From: Thereva unica
Lineage: Eukaryota > Arthropoda > Insecta > Diptera > Therevidae
Direction of reading: 5' to 3'
Assembly: GCA_949987705.1 (NCBI GenBank)
Contig: OX465286.1
Coordinates: forward strand, 4,875,445-4,939,444
Length of the DNA: 64,000 nucleotides
Below, piece by piece: positions 1 through 10,156 of the stretch. The translations under genes were made by a program, and so were the position numbers. The notes below the pieces were generated by a model, which saw nothing but the letters and a program-made list of their open reading frames with translations, had not been told where the DNA came from and made no database searches. How positions within the stretch are numbered: position 1 is the first letter of the stretch; each line of letters begins with the position of its first letter.

Positions 1-652
1 ACTACCAAATTTTATAAAATAGATTAATTCACTTAAATAAACCTTAAATACGTTTAAACAACCACTTCAATTAAAGAAATAACCAAAAATTTAAAAATTT
101 CAATTCTTGAAATCTCAAAAAAGTGCACAAGAATCGCAACGATAAAAACTCAGTTTTTAGGCCATTTTCGCGTTATCAATCAATAATCGTTATTACGCAT
201 ATTATTATTAAATACTTATTATTTATATATTCTATCATATTTTTAATTATTAAAAAACATAATTTAACCATAGTTTTATTGATTAATTTAATAAATATCA
301 ATAAAATAAAATTTTGACATTATCAAACGTGATAATTAGGCTCCTAAAACCATGCAATTTTTCTTATTGAATCCACTCCGCAGTTTCAAGTGTGATTGCT
401 TTTTATTGTCAAAATTAACTTGAAGACATTAAAGTTGAAGGATAAGACACATTTAATTGAAGCTAAGAAACAACGCGGACAGTTTAGAGGATGTGGTTGG
501 ATAGTAAAACTCATTTTAATCGAAATATAATCAATTAATTAGGAAAATATTTTATTAGCATCAACTGCCATAGTTTCTAGAATTATAAAGACAGAAAGTT
601 CCCAGGTTCGAATCTTGTCGGTGGCGATTGTTTTTATTTTGATTTTTTTTTG
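1..652. repeat. AT-rich dispersed module, copy A
   Basis: This copy starts at or before the window edge with ACTACCAAATTTTATAAAAT and ends in a T-rich run at about 641-651. It matches 9496-10156 almost throughout, and the first part matches 4368-4705 and 11463-11907. Copies A and C share the same 3' end: a GGTTCGAATC box, then CGGTGGCGATTG, then T runs. Downstream sequences differ, so about 652 is a real element boundary. The short reading frame at 123-317 lies inside it and is not credible as a gene. The class is unknown. A non-autonomous element or satellite-associated module fits best. Confidence 0.85.
567..625 (+). other. tRNA-like tail of module copy A
   Basis: GGTTCGAATC at 605-614 matches the Pol III B box. 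GCCATAG at 567-573 can pair with CGGTGGC at 619-625 in six of seven positions if G-U is allowed, like a tRNA acceptor stem. The span is 59 nt, shorter than a real tRNA, and no full cloverleaf is visible. T runs follow at 629-651, which could serve as Pol III terminators. I read it as a tRNA-derived relic, not a functional tRNA gene. The same structure is in copy C. Confidence 0.4.
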
Positions 653-832
653 TAAATATTTGAAAATTTAACACTTTTGATCAAAATTACAATTTCTGTC
701 TATTAAAAAATGACAAAATATCAATCTTGATGATCAATTTAAGTATTCCTAAAACCCACTTTCCCGGCTGTCAAGAAGTCGCCCCCGACAAGGGGCCAAG
801 AGCCTCTAGTAGAAGCAGTGCTGCCGTGGGAG

Positions 833-3780
833 GAGCCTTTTGTTGAAATCCTGCTGCGATCTTGATGAGTAGCACCTTGTTGGAAAGAGCTCGCCCTCCT
901 GAATCTAGAAATGTCCACTTTCTCCGGATATTCCAGCGCTTTCTCCCTGTTGACTTTTCGAGCCCTTTTGCCGAAATCCTGCTCCGATCTTGATGAGTAG
1001 CACCTTGTTGGAAAGGGCTCGCCCTCCTGAATCCAGAAATGTCCATTTTCTCCGGATATTCCAGCGCTTTCTCCCTGTTGACTTTTCGAGCCCTTTTGCC
1101 GTAATCCTGCTCCGATCTTGATGAGTAGCACCTTGTTGGAAAGGGCTCGCCCTCCTGAATCCAGAAATGTCCACTTTCTCCGGATATTCCAGCGCTTTAT
1201 CCCTGTTGACTTTTCGAGCCCTTTTGCCGAAATCCTGCTCCGATCTTGATGAGTAGCACCTTGTTGGAAAGAGCTCGCCCTCCTGAATCCAGAAATGTCC
1301 ACTTTCTCCGGATATTCCAGCACTTTCTCCCTGTTGACTTTTCGAGCCCTTTTGCCGTAATCCTGCTCCGATCTTGATGAGTAGCACCTTGTTGGAAAGG
1401 GCTCGCCCTCCTGAATCCAGAAATGTCCACTTTCTCCGGATATTCCAGCGCTTTCTCCCTGTTGACTTTTCGAGCCCTTTTGCCGAAATCCTGCTCCGAT
1501 CTTGATGAGTAGCACCTTGTTGGAAAGAGCTCGCCCTCCTGAATCCAGAAATGTCCACTTTCTCCGGATATTCCAGCGCTTTCTCCCTGTTGACTTTTCG
1601 AGCCCTTTTGCCGAAATCCTGCTCCGATCTTGATGAGTAGCACCTTGTTGGAAAGGGCTCGCCCTCCTGAATCCAGAAATGTCCACTTTCTCCGGATATT
1701 CCAGCGCTTTCTCCCTGTTGACTTTTCGAGCCCTTTTACCGAAATCCTGCTCCGATCTTGATGAGTAGCACCTTGTTGGAAAGGGCTCGCCCTCCTGAAT
1801 CCAGAAATGTCCACTTTCTCCGGATATTCCAGCGCCTTTTCCCTGTTGACTTTTCGAGCCCTTTTGCCGTAATCCTGCTCCGATCTTGATGAGTAGCACC
1901 TTGTTGGAAAGGGCTCGCCCTCCTGAATCCAGAAATGTCCACTTTCTCCGGATATTCCAGCGCTTTTTCCCTGTTGACTTTTCGAGCCCTTTTGCCGAAA
2001 TCCTGCTCCGATCTTGATGAGTAGCACCTTGTTGGAAAGGGCTCGCCCTCCTGAATCCAGAAATGTCCACTTTCTACGGATATTCCAGCGCTTTCTCCCT
2101 GTTGACTTTTCGAGCCCTTTTGCCGAAATCCTGCTCCGATCTTGATGAGTAGCACCTTGTTGGAAAGGGCTCGCCCTCCTGAATCCAGAAATGTCCACTT
2201 TCTCCGGATATTCCAGCGTTTTCTCCCTGTTGACTTTTCGAGCCCTTTTGCCGAAATCCTGCTCCGATCTTGATGAGTAGCACCTTGTTGGAAAGGGCTC
2301 GCCCTCCTGAATCCAGAAATGTCCACTTTCTCTGGATATTCCAGCGTTTTCTCCCTGTTGACTTTTCGAGCCCTTTTGCCGAAATCCTGCTCCGATCTTG
2401 ATGAGTAGCACCTTGTTGGAAAGGGCTCGCCCTCCTGAATCCAGAAATGTCCACTTTCTCCGGATATTCCAGCGTTTTCTTCCTGTTGACTTTTCGAGCC
2501 CTTTTGCCGAAATCCTGCTCCGATCTTGATGAGTAGCACCTTGTTGGAAAGGGCTCGCCCTCCTGAATCCAGAAATGTCCACTTTCTCCGGATATTCCAG
2601 CGTTTTCTCCCTGTTGACTTTTCGAGCCCTTTTGCCGAAATCCTGCTCCGATCTTGATGAGTAGCACCTTGTTGGAAAGGGCTCGCCCTCCTGAATCCAG
2701 AAATGTCCACCTTCTCCGGATATTCCAGCGTTTTCTCCCTGTTGACTTTTCGAGCCCTTTTGCCGAAATCCTGCTCCGATCTTGATGAGTAGCACCTTGT
2801 TGGAAAGGGCTCGCCCTCCTGAATCCAGAAATGTCCACTTTCTCCGGATATTCCAGCGTTTTCTCCCTGTTGACTTTTCGAGCCCTTTTGCCGAAATCCT
2901 GCTCCGATCTTGATGAGTAGCACCTTGTTGGAAAGGGCTCGCCCTCCTAAATCCAGAAATGTCCACTTTCTCCGGATATTCCAGCGTTTTCTCCCTGTTC
3001 ACTTTTCGAGCCCTTTTGCCGAAATCCTGCTCCGATCTTGATGAGTAGCACCTTGTTGGAAAGGGCTCGCCCTCCTGAATCCAGAAATGTCCACTTTCTC
3101 CGGATATTCCAGCACTTTCTACCTGTTGACTTTTCGAACCCTTTTGCCGAAATGCTGCTCCGATCTTGATGAGTAGCACTTTGTTGGAAAGGGCTCGCCC
3201 TCCTGAATCCAGAAATGTCCACTTTCTCCGGATATTCCAGCGTTTTCTCCCTGTTCACTTTTCGAGCCCTTTTGCCGAAATCCTGCTCCGATCTTGATGA
3301 GTAGCACCTTGTTGGAAAGGGCTCGCCCTCCTGAATCCAGAAATGTCCACTTTCTCCGGATATTCCAGCGCTTTCTCCCTGTTGACTTTTCGAGCCCTTT
3401 TGCCGAAATCCTGCTCCGATCTTGATGAGTAGCACCTTGTTGAAAAGGGCTCGCCCTCCTGAATCCAGAAATGTCCACTTTCTCCGGATATTCCAGCGCT
3501 TTCTCCCTGTTGACTTTTCGAGCCCTTTTGCCGAAATCCTGCTCCGATCTTGATGAGTAGCACCTTGTTGGAAAGGGCTCGCCCTCCTGAATCCAGAAAT
3601 GTCCACTTTCTCCGGATATTCCAGCGCTTTCTCCCTGTTCACTTTTCGAGCCCTTTTGCCGAAATCCTGCTCCGATCTTGATGAGTAGCACCTTGTTGGA
3701 AAGGGCTCGCCCTCCTGAATCTAGAAATGTCCAGTTTTTCCTGATATTCCAGCGTTTTCCTGCTGTTGAATCCAGACCAG
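833..3780. repeat. 128-bp satellite array, about 23 units
   Basis: The landmark GAAATGTCCA recurs at 908, 1036, 1164 and every 128 bp up to 3724. Units differ by a few substitutions only, for example GCGCT, GCGTT or GCACT after TTCCA, TTGAC or TTCAC, and GGGCTC or GAGCTC. The first unit (833-907) and the last (3725-3780) are more diverged, as expected at array edges. On the minus strand the consensus unit has no stop codon in any frame. Because 128 is not a multiple of three, one frame runs through all three phases and stays open for up to 660 codons (1197-3179). I do not regard these frames as genes. Sequence 653-832 between module copy A and the array is unique. Confidence 0.97.
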
Positions 3781-4260
3781 TTGAGTTTACCAAAAAATAC
3801 CGAGGGGTTCGGGAGTTATCCCCTCTTTTGTGATTTCCACGAGGAGGGCTGCAAAATGCCCAGTATCTGGGGAAATACTGATCAGCCTGGGGTGGTATTG
3901 AATTCACAGACTCCCTGGGGGGTTCTTAACAATTTCCCACCCCAAAAAGGGCGCTCATTTCTCCAATCCGCAAAAAATGCAAATTGGCATATTTTGGCCC
4001 GATTTTCGAACTTTTGCTATAGTGCTCCGATTTGGATAAGTTGGGCCTCGTTGGAAAGGGCTCGCTCCCCTCAATTCAGAGCAGTTGAGTTTACCAAGAA
4101 ATACCGAGGGGTTCGGCAGTTTTCCTATCTTTTGTGATTTCCCCGAGGAGGGCTGCAAAATGCCCAGTATCGCGGGAAATACTGGTCAGCCCGGGGTGGG
4201 GTTGAATTCACAGACTCCCTGGGAGGTCCCTTTACAACTAGGCATCATTCCCCCAAAATT
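3781..4260. repeat. 304-bp repeat units, one full and one partial
   Basis: TTGAGTTTACC starts a unit at 3781 and again at 4085, giving a 304-bp period. The second copy breaks off near 4250. Each unit holds a block with CCCAGTAT, GGGAAATACTG and TTGAATTCACAGACTCCCTGG. The end of the first unit (about 3995-4084) is clearly related to the 128-bp satellite: TTTTCGA, GCTCCGAT, TTGGAAAGGGCTCGC and TTCAGA fall in the same order. This array is directly continuous with the 128-bp array. Confidence 0.9.
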
Positions 4261-4367
4261 AATTATTATTATATTAAGGTATTTTTGATGGAAATCAATT
4301 TTGAAATCCTGTTTGGCTGTTTAAACTCAGTTTTAAGCAAAAAGCATATACCCAGAACAAAAAAAAT

Positions 4368-4705
4368 ACTACCAAATTATATAAAATACATAAATTGACT
4401 TAAATAAAGCTTAAATAAGTTAAATTAACTACTTAAATTAAAGAAATTCCAAAAAAATGAAAATTTTCAATTCCTGAAATCTCAAAAAAATGCGTAAAAA
4501 TCGTACTGATAAAAACTCAGTTTTTTGACCGTTTTTGCGTTCTCATCAATAATGGTTATTACGCCTATTATTATTAAATATTTATTTTTTATATATTCTA
4601 TTATATTTTTAATTACTTAAAAACATCATTTCACAATTTTTTATTGTTTAATTTAATTAAAATAAAATAAACTTTTAAAATTATCACCCGTGAAAAATTG
4701 CATAC
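4368..4705. repeat. AT-rich dispersed module, copy B (truncated)
   Basis: This begins with ACTACCAAATTATATAAAAT and follows copies A and C through the GATAAAAACTCAG block and the run of ATTATTATTAAAT. It loses similarity after TTATCACCCGTGAAAAATTGC. It is more diverged than A, C and D. It lies about 100 bp beyond a 304-type unit, the same order as at 9287-9496. Confidence 0.85.
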
Positions 4706-5270
4706 TTTTACGAGTTTTTCCTCGATTTCTTTCGGCCGTGTGTTAATTTGCTTCCCGTTGGTGGGTACAGGTGGCACTATTACCCAGCTTTGGAGATCTG
4801 TTTCCTCTATATGTCAAATCTTAAATGTTCATATATACAATACATCCGGTACCCAAGAAATAATACTTTTTTAGTTTATTTTAAAAATTCTCAAATTTCC
4901 ATTAAAACGAGAATAAATTAAATACCCTTCGCCACATTATAAAAAAAAACATTATTTCAATTAATAGTTTCTATTACAGGTGCTAATATTTGAGCCCACA
5001 AATTTTTTAACGATAATGCCGAAAATAACGAAAAAACTCGTTGTTACTGAACGAATTGTCATTTTTTGAACAAGGACAGGAAAAAATAATCATGTTGAAC
5101 TGATTTTTCTTGAAGTAAAATTCTGTTTTAATTAATAAAAATTGTGAGTTAGCTCAAATTAATAGTGAATATCAATGAAATAATAATTTTTTTATAGAAT
5201 TAGGTAGAAAAATTAAAGTGAACGGTGGTTTAAATAATGTGAAACAATAAAAATAAAATTCTACTATACT
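4706..5270. other. AT-rich sequence without recognised features
   Basis: A short GC-richer stretch (about 4725-4800) is followed by strongly AT-rich DNA with homopolymer A and T runs. No open frame or repeat match was seen. It may contain the promoter of the spliced transcript whose first donor is at 5320. Confidence 0.5.
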
Positions 5271-6340
5271 AATGCAAATGTGACGCCATTTTGCGTGTAA
5301 AATAAAATTAATTTTAATGGTGAGTAGTTTTTCATGTTATTTCTTAAATTATTTTAAAGTTTTCTAATAAAATATTTAACCGGAATTTATTACTTTAATT
5401 ATATGTAGAAGATTTCATATTTTTCATGTTAGTTTTATTTCAATTTTTAAAATTAATGGGTTCCTGTCAAGTGACGCCATTAGCAGCAGTGCTTAATTTT
5501 TTAAAAAGTATTGAAAAAATTTACTTTCTTACAGGAAATATGTATATTCTCGCTGGATAAGACAATAATTGCAAAGGCAATGTGATTCTGGAGGAATTTC
5601 CATCAGCATCTGATAAGGCAAGCAAGCAAATCGCCTCGTCAATCGTCATTGGACTGATAAGACAAGCATACCGTACGGTAAGTTTCTTTGCTGGATGTAG
5701 GGTAGAGGGTGGCAGGTTGATACTATTAGCATATGATACCTTTGATTACAATTTTACTTACATATTTATATCTTTAACCATATCGCGATTAAAAGTGGAG
5801 AAATATTAAACAATGTTTTTATGTATTTGCAGTAGATTAAACTACCATTCTGTGTGAAGCCCTTTGGAAATCCACTCTTCAGCCAGACCGGTCAGCAGCT
5901 TTCAACATCGTGAAGAGGAGGACCTTTGGAGTATCTGGAATTTTAAAGCAAATTTTGCGAAAAATATTTTGGTGGTAAGTACCCTCTTTTTTATAGTTTG
6001 ACACCTTCTACAAACTGATTGAGATTCTCAAATAACTGACTGTTTTTTCTTTCTTTTTTTACAGATAACCACCTTGTGTTGTGTAGTGAAAAAGTGATAG
6101 TGTTTGTGTTTAAGTGTAGGTCTTCAACAGGGGTATTGGATTTGGGAAAGGCGGTGAGTACCATTATTTCTACACCCATATATTTATTATAGACATTTAG
6201 ATCGCGGGAATAGATTTAAGTTTTTTCCATCACATAATAGCTTAGCTTAGATTCAGGACTTATCTTTTTTAGCAAATAAGCTATATAAACATTTCTTCCA
6301 GGGTAGTAGTAGCTTTGGCCAACATTAGCGGACAGTTACT
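5271..6340 (+). ncRNA. Spliced, apparently non-coding transcript (five exons inferred)
   Basis: Four donors and four acceptors alternate in the right order. Exon 1 ends at 5319 (ATG|GTGAGT). Exon 2 is 5535-5677 (TTTCTTACAG before it, ACG|GTAAGT after it). Exon 3 is 5833-5974 (TATTTGCAG; GTG|GTAAGT). Exon 4 is 6065-6153 (a long T-rich tract then ACAG; GCG|GTGAGT). Exon 5 starts at 6302 after TTCTTCCAG. The introns are 213, 155, 90 and 148 bp, a normal insect size range. Joined exons carry stops in every frame: exon 2's longest frame meets TAG at the first codon of exon 3, and the open part of exon 3 closes at the exon 4 junction. It is therefore either a lncRNA, the 5' leader of a transcript whose coding part I do not recognise, or a decayed gene. 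The 5' and 3' ends given here are arbitrary. Confidence 0.6.
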
Positions 6341-7130
6341 TGTTGCAGTTGCCAGGCGGCTCAAGTCACGGGTCTCCCCCGATTTTTAGCAATCTCTTTA
6401 GTGGGTATGGAAGCTGCCATCTGTTTATCGAGTGGCGCGATATTCGGGTGTCACTTACCTGCCTGATACTGGATGGTCACACCATCGTTTCATTGTCCCG
6501 GGGCTTTGACTCGTTTGTGAGGGGTCGAGCTTAGTGGAGTTCAGCCTGGTTCGCAACTTGCAAGCAACTGTGAGTGCTAGGGGACGAAGTGAAGTCATAG
6601 GATCGGAGTCCCCTTCGGGAGCGGATACCTTTTCCTATGCAAGGCTTATTAGTTTAGATAAGATTGATGCTGACATATCGTCTACCCCGCACTAACAGAT
6701 CAAATTTGTGGGGACACAGGCAACTGTGGTAGGGTTGTGGGCTAGCCAACTGTGAGCTGGCACAGAAACGGGGAAATCAAACTAGCGAAGGGTCGTCTTT
6801 ATGAAGTGTCAATCTTGTTAGGATGTCACTGGGTGATCTTCTAGATATTTAAGTAGGTTTATTTTACATGGAAATTGGTCTGTTCAAAATATGTGCTACA
6901 GGCAACACTTTCAATGAACCGATGCTATTCTTCCCCGATCATGGGACGAACCGCACATTCAATATTTCCATAAGGTATTGAATGGGTCCAGGCAGTGTCC
7001 GCTTATGGACTTTCGGCCACATTGAGGGTGTAGCCTGAAGCGGCGCTTGCTTCGAATGCCTAGCGAAACGAATTGTGGAGCTACGCGTAGGTGTATTTTC
7101 TTGCTATTATCGCCCTTTGACATTAGGTAT
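6302..7130 (+). other. GC-richer segment, possible terminal exon
   Basis: This begins right after the acceptor at 6300-6301 and is less AT-rich than both sides. It could be the last exon of the spliced transcript or the untranslated part of an unrecognised transposon. Only a 64-codon frame (6340-6534) is open, with no recognisable motif. A polyadenylation-type AATAAA occurs much later, near 7791. Confidence 0.3.
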
Positions 7131-7356
7131 TAGACTTATATCTTAAGAAAATGAATGTGGTGAAAAATCAGTGGAAGAAAAAGAAATGAACTAGAGAATC
7201 AAGCAGCTGTGTACTAACTAAAATGGAAATAATTGGAAAATAGCTATATTCATCAACTGAAAGAGAATTAAGAACGAAAAAATAGAGGAAATAAATAACA
7301 ACGAAACATTAATTAGAATTATCACGCCACATTTTAGGTAGATTAGCTCTGATTAG

Positions 7357-7502
7357 CCGGTATCCCAATGCATCTGCTTCGTTCCGATCCGTATGTACCA
7401 TTGCAACCATCTTTCCGAGCTGTCATTGAAGTGTGAACCTTGAATTTTAACTTTGACATCTTAGCGCGGATCGGAGCGAAGCGGATGCATTGGGATCCCG
7501 CC
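7357..7502. mobile_element. Short fold-back element (candidate MITE)
   Basis: Two ~34-bp arms are inverted: 7358-7391 (starts CGGTATCCCAATGCATC) and 7467-7500 (reverse complement starts CGGGATCCCAATGCATC), with three mismatches. The spacer is about 75 bp. TTAG flanks both sides (7353-7356 and 7503-7506), which could be a 4-bp target duplication, although four bases can match by chance. No transposase is present. A 90-codon minus-strand frame crossing it is not credible. Confidence 0.45.
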
Positions 7503-8404
7503 TTAGTTTTTAAGTGACTCAAGCAAACATTGGCCAATATAAAGCAGTTTAAAGCGAATTGTTTTATTCTGCTTATGGCACACTCAGACCCCTCCCTTGA
7601 AGAATATTGGCTCATCTTGTTGTGTCTTCTCTTGTATTACCTAGGGATTAGTTTATTTTTCTAGTTTAATTATAGATCCATATCCCTTCCTCGTTGTTTT
7701 TAGATTGGATTTCTAGGATTTTTGTGTCTACCCTACCCTTTTTGCATCTTTACCTCAAATTATTTTAACTACTTAACATTATTTTTATTAAATAAACTAT
7801 AAATCAAAAATATAGTAAAAAACGGCATCATTATTAAAGCAATTAAAGGAGAAAAAAAACGGAAAAAAGTAAAAGCATCAACAAAATGAAGAAATTAAAG
7901 TGGAAAAACATAGCGACCCGATTAGACATTCGATCTTTGTTATATATATTATATTTTTTGCTTTTGCCATGATATCGCTTACAGATTTACTTCAAGCTAC
8001 TTCCTTTCCCGTCCAATCACCCCCCATCATTCAAGAATCTACTATCAACAATCTACAATCAACAATCTTCAACCAACAATCTTCAATCAACAATCTACAG
8101 TTGACCAAAGTTTGTTTCGGGTTTGAATCTTTTCGATTGGCGGATTAATTTTAGCTTATAGAAAACGCTATATTTCGTATTAGACCGTCGTGTACGGTAC
8201 CGGGATACTCCTTCCGATCGAAATTTTCGGATATAACAATTTGGAAAGGAGAAGAAAATGCAGCTGCAGCAGTTTCTGATCATGTGAGTAGCTTAAGACA
8301 ATGAAAAGTGCCATGGATCTGATATATCCTGAAGTCATATCGATATAGTTTGGTGAAAAGGACCAGTTAAGTTTTTACTGAATTAACACTGAGTCCTTGG
8401 GTGG
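7503..8404. other. AT-rich unique sequence
   Basis: No gene or repeat family recognised, except the small tandem repeat at 8043-8100. AATAAA occurs near 7791 and A-rich runs follow at 7850-7870. Confidence 0.5.
8043..8100. repeat. 14-bp minisatellite, about four units
   Basis: Units of the type AATCTACAATCAAC / AATCTTCAACCAAC / AATCTTCAATCAAC follow each other with a 14-bp period. Confidence 0.85.
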
Positions 8405-9070
8405 CAGTCCATCTTAAAAGGGTTTGTGATGCCACCTCCATGAGATCACAGAACACTTGCGATGATAACAACGTCATCCGCGTATGCCAGGAAGTGCTGC
8501 CCCTCTGCCCCCATGCGTCGCAATAGTTGGTTCACAGTTAAAACCCATAGGAGCGGGGAAAGTAGTCCTCCTTGCGGAGTGCCTATATTTATGTTCTGCC
8601 AAGGCCAGGGTAATGGAGTATTAATGGTGGAGATTTCAGTGGGCTCCGGGTCAAAAATAAAAGATTTGGAGTATGATTTTGGTAATGGAGTATGTTGCTA
8701 AACGCCCCCTCTATGGCAAGAAATGCTACTAATCCTTGACCTCAAGGGATTTTTCAATGGTTGAAACCAATGAGTGAAGAGCAGTAGCAGTAGATTTGCC
8801 CTTTGTAAAGGCGTGCTGGGCGTCAGAGAGTTCCGAGGTTAGTATGGTCTGTCTCAGATATATTTCGATTGGCCTTACTCGTTGAGCTAGAGTCTTGCAG
8901 TTGGTACTCTATAAACCTGGGGTCTGAGAAGTATTCCTTCAAGCCTCAAGGTTTTTAGCATCGTGAGGATTTCTACCGGTTCCGATGTAGCAACTGGGAA
9001 CCATGCTCTGGCCCTCGGACGTGACGGAATGTCAGATGCCTCTACTGCTTTGAGTCGGGCACCCCGGGGT
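8405..9070 (-). pseudogene. Non-LTR retrotransposon reverse transcriptase relic (R1/I/LOA-like)
   Basis: Read on the minus strand, 8590-8440 gives GTPQGGLLSPLLW (its GTPQGG lies at 8567-8583) and then AYADDVVIIA, with the catalytic YADD at 8473-8484. These are RT blocks of LINEs whose RT reads PQGG rather than PQGS. Upstream on the same strand (about 8840-8700) is TKGKSTATALHSLV, the block that precedes the first catalytic aspartate, followed by a frameshifted FLAIEGAF-like stretch. A weakly similar stretch (AWFPVATSEPVEILT) reaches about 9000. Frameshifts and stops separate the blocks, and the endonuclease and C-terminal parts are absent. Clade assignment is by motif only. The neighbouring 304-type repeat begins near 9287. 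Confidence 0.85.
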
Positions 9071-9286
9071 TAGCCTCCCCGACTCTACCTATAGCAGTTT
9101 TGTATAGCTCTGGGGATCTAGGGTTGATCTTGATCTTAACACCTCCTTGATACCATCCGCCCACAAGGTTCATGGGTTATCCTTCAACCCACCGCCATTG
9201 ATGCTCTGGGATCTTCCAGTACTCGACTCGTTTTCGTCTATGACGCCGATTATTTTGCGAGATCCTTAGCAACTCCCGCACTCCTT

Positions 9287-9495
9287 AAAATGTCCAGTAT
9301 CTCGGAATGTACTGGAAATGCTGGGCTGAAATTTAATTTACAGTCTCCTTGGAAGGTGCCTAATAATTTCCGATCCCAAAAAGGGATACATTTGAATGAT
9401 ATTATGATATATTTAGCTAATCTATTTTAAAATCCTGTTTTTGGCTAATTATATTCAATTTTAAGGAAAAACCATATCCCCAACCACAAGGAAAT
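9287..9495. repeat. Partial 304-bp unit preceding module copy C
   Basis: AATGTCCAGTATCTCGG, AATTTACAGTCTCC, TTGGAAGGTGCC and TCCCAAAAAGGG align in order with 3855-3955. The stretch continues into TTTTAAGGAAAAACCATATCC, the same leader that precedes copy B (about 4330-4360). The order 304-unit, leader, AT-rich module is therefore shared by two loci. Confidence 0.8.
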
Positions 9496-10156
9496 ACTAC
9501 CAAATTTTATAAAATAGATTAATTCACTTAGATAAACCTTAAATACGTTTAAATAACCACTTAAATTAAAGAAATAACCAAAAATTTAAAAATTTCAATT
9601 CTTCAAATCTCAAAAAACTGCACAAGCATCGTAATGATAAAAACTCATTTTTTAGGCCGGTTTTGCGTTATCAATCAATAATCGCTATTATGCATATTAT
9701 TATTAAATACATATTATTTATATATTCTATAATATTTTTAATTACTAAAAAACATAATTTAACCATATTTTTATTGGTTTATTTAATAAATATCAATAAA
9801 ATAAACTTTTGAAATTGTCAAACGTGATAATTAGGCTCCTAAAACCATGCAATTTTTCTTATTGAATACTTCCAGCAGTTCACGTCTGATTTCTTTTTAT
9901 TATTAAAATTATTGTTAAAAATTAAAAGGACATTAAAGTTGAAGGATAAGACGCATTTAATTGAAGCTAAGAAACAACGCGGACAGTTTAGAGGATGTTT
10001 TTGGATAGGAAAACTAATTTTAATCGAAATATAATCAATTAATTCGGAAAATATTTTATTAGCATCAATTGCCATAGTTTTCATGAATTATAAAGGCAGA
10101 AAGTTCTCAGGTTCGAATCTTGTCGGTGGCGATTGTTTTTATTTTGATTTTTTTTT
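9496..10156. repeat. AT-rich dispersed module, copy C (full length)
   Basis: This is near-identical to 1-652 over its entire length, including the segment around AAACAACGCGGACAGTTTAGAGG and the tRNA-like tail. It ends in the same GATTTTTTTT run, after which the flanks differ. High identity between A and C argues for recent spread or sequence homogenisation. An 81-codon minus-strand frame inside it also lies within the repeat and is discounted. Confidence 0.9.
10071..10130 (+). other. tRNA-like tail of module copy C
   Basis: GCCATAG (10071-10077), GGTTCGAATC (10110-10119) and CGGTGGC (10124-10130) are kept, with the same order and spacing as in copy A. Conservation of the box and of both pairing arms between copies is the main support for the tRNA-derived reading. 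Confidence 0.4.

Noticed and set aside
739..3907. Overlapping minus-strand reading frames of 217-660 codons
   Set aside because: They are the same stop-free satellite unit read in different phases. They overlap each other in all three frames, have no splice or start context, and vary unit by unit like non-coding DNA.
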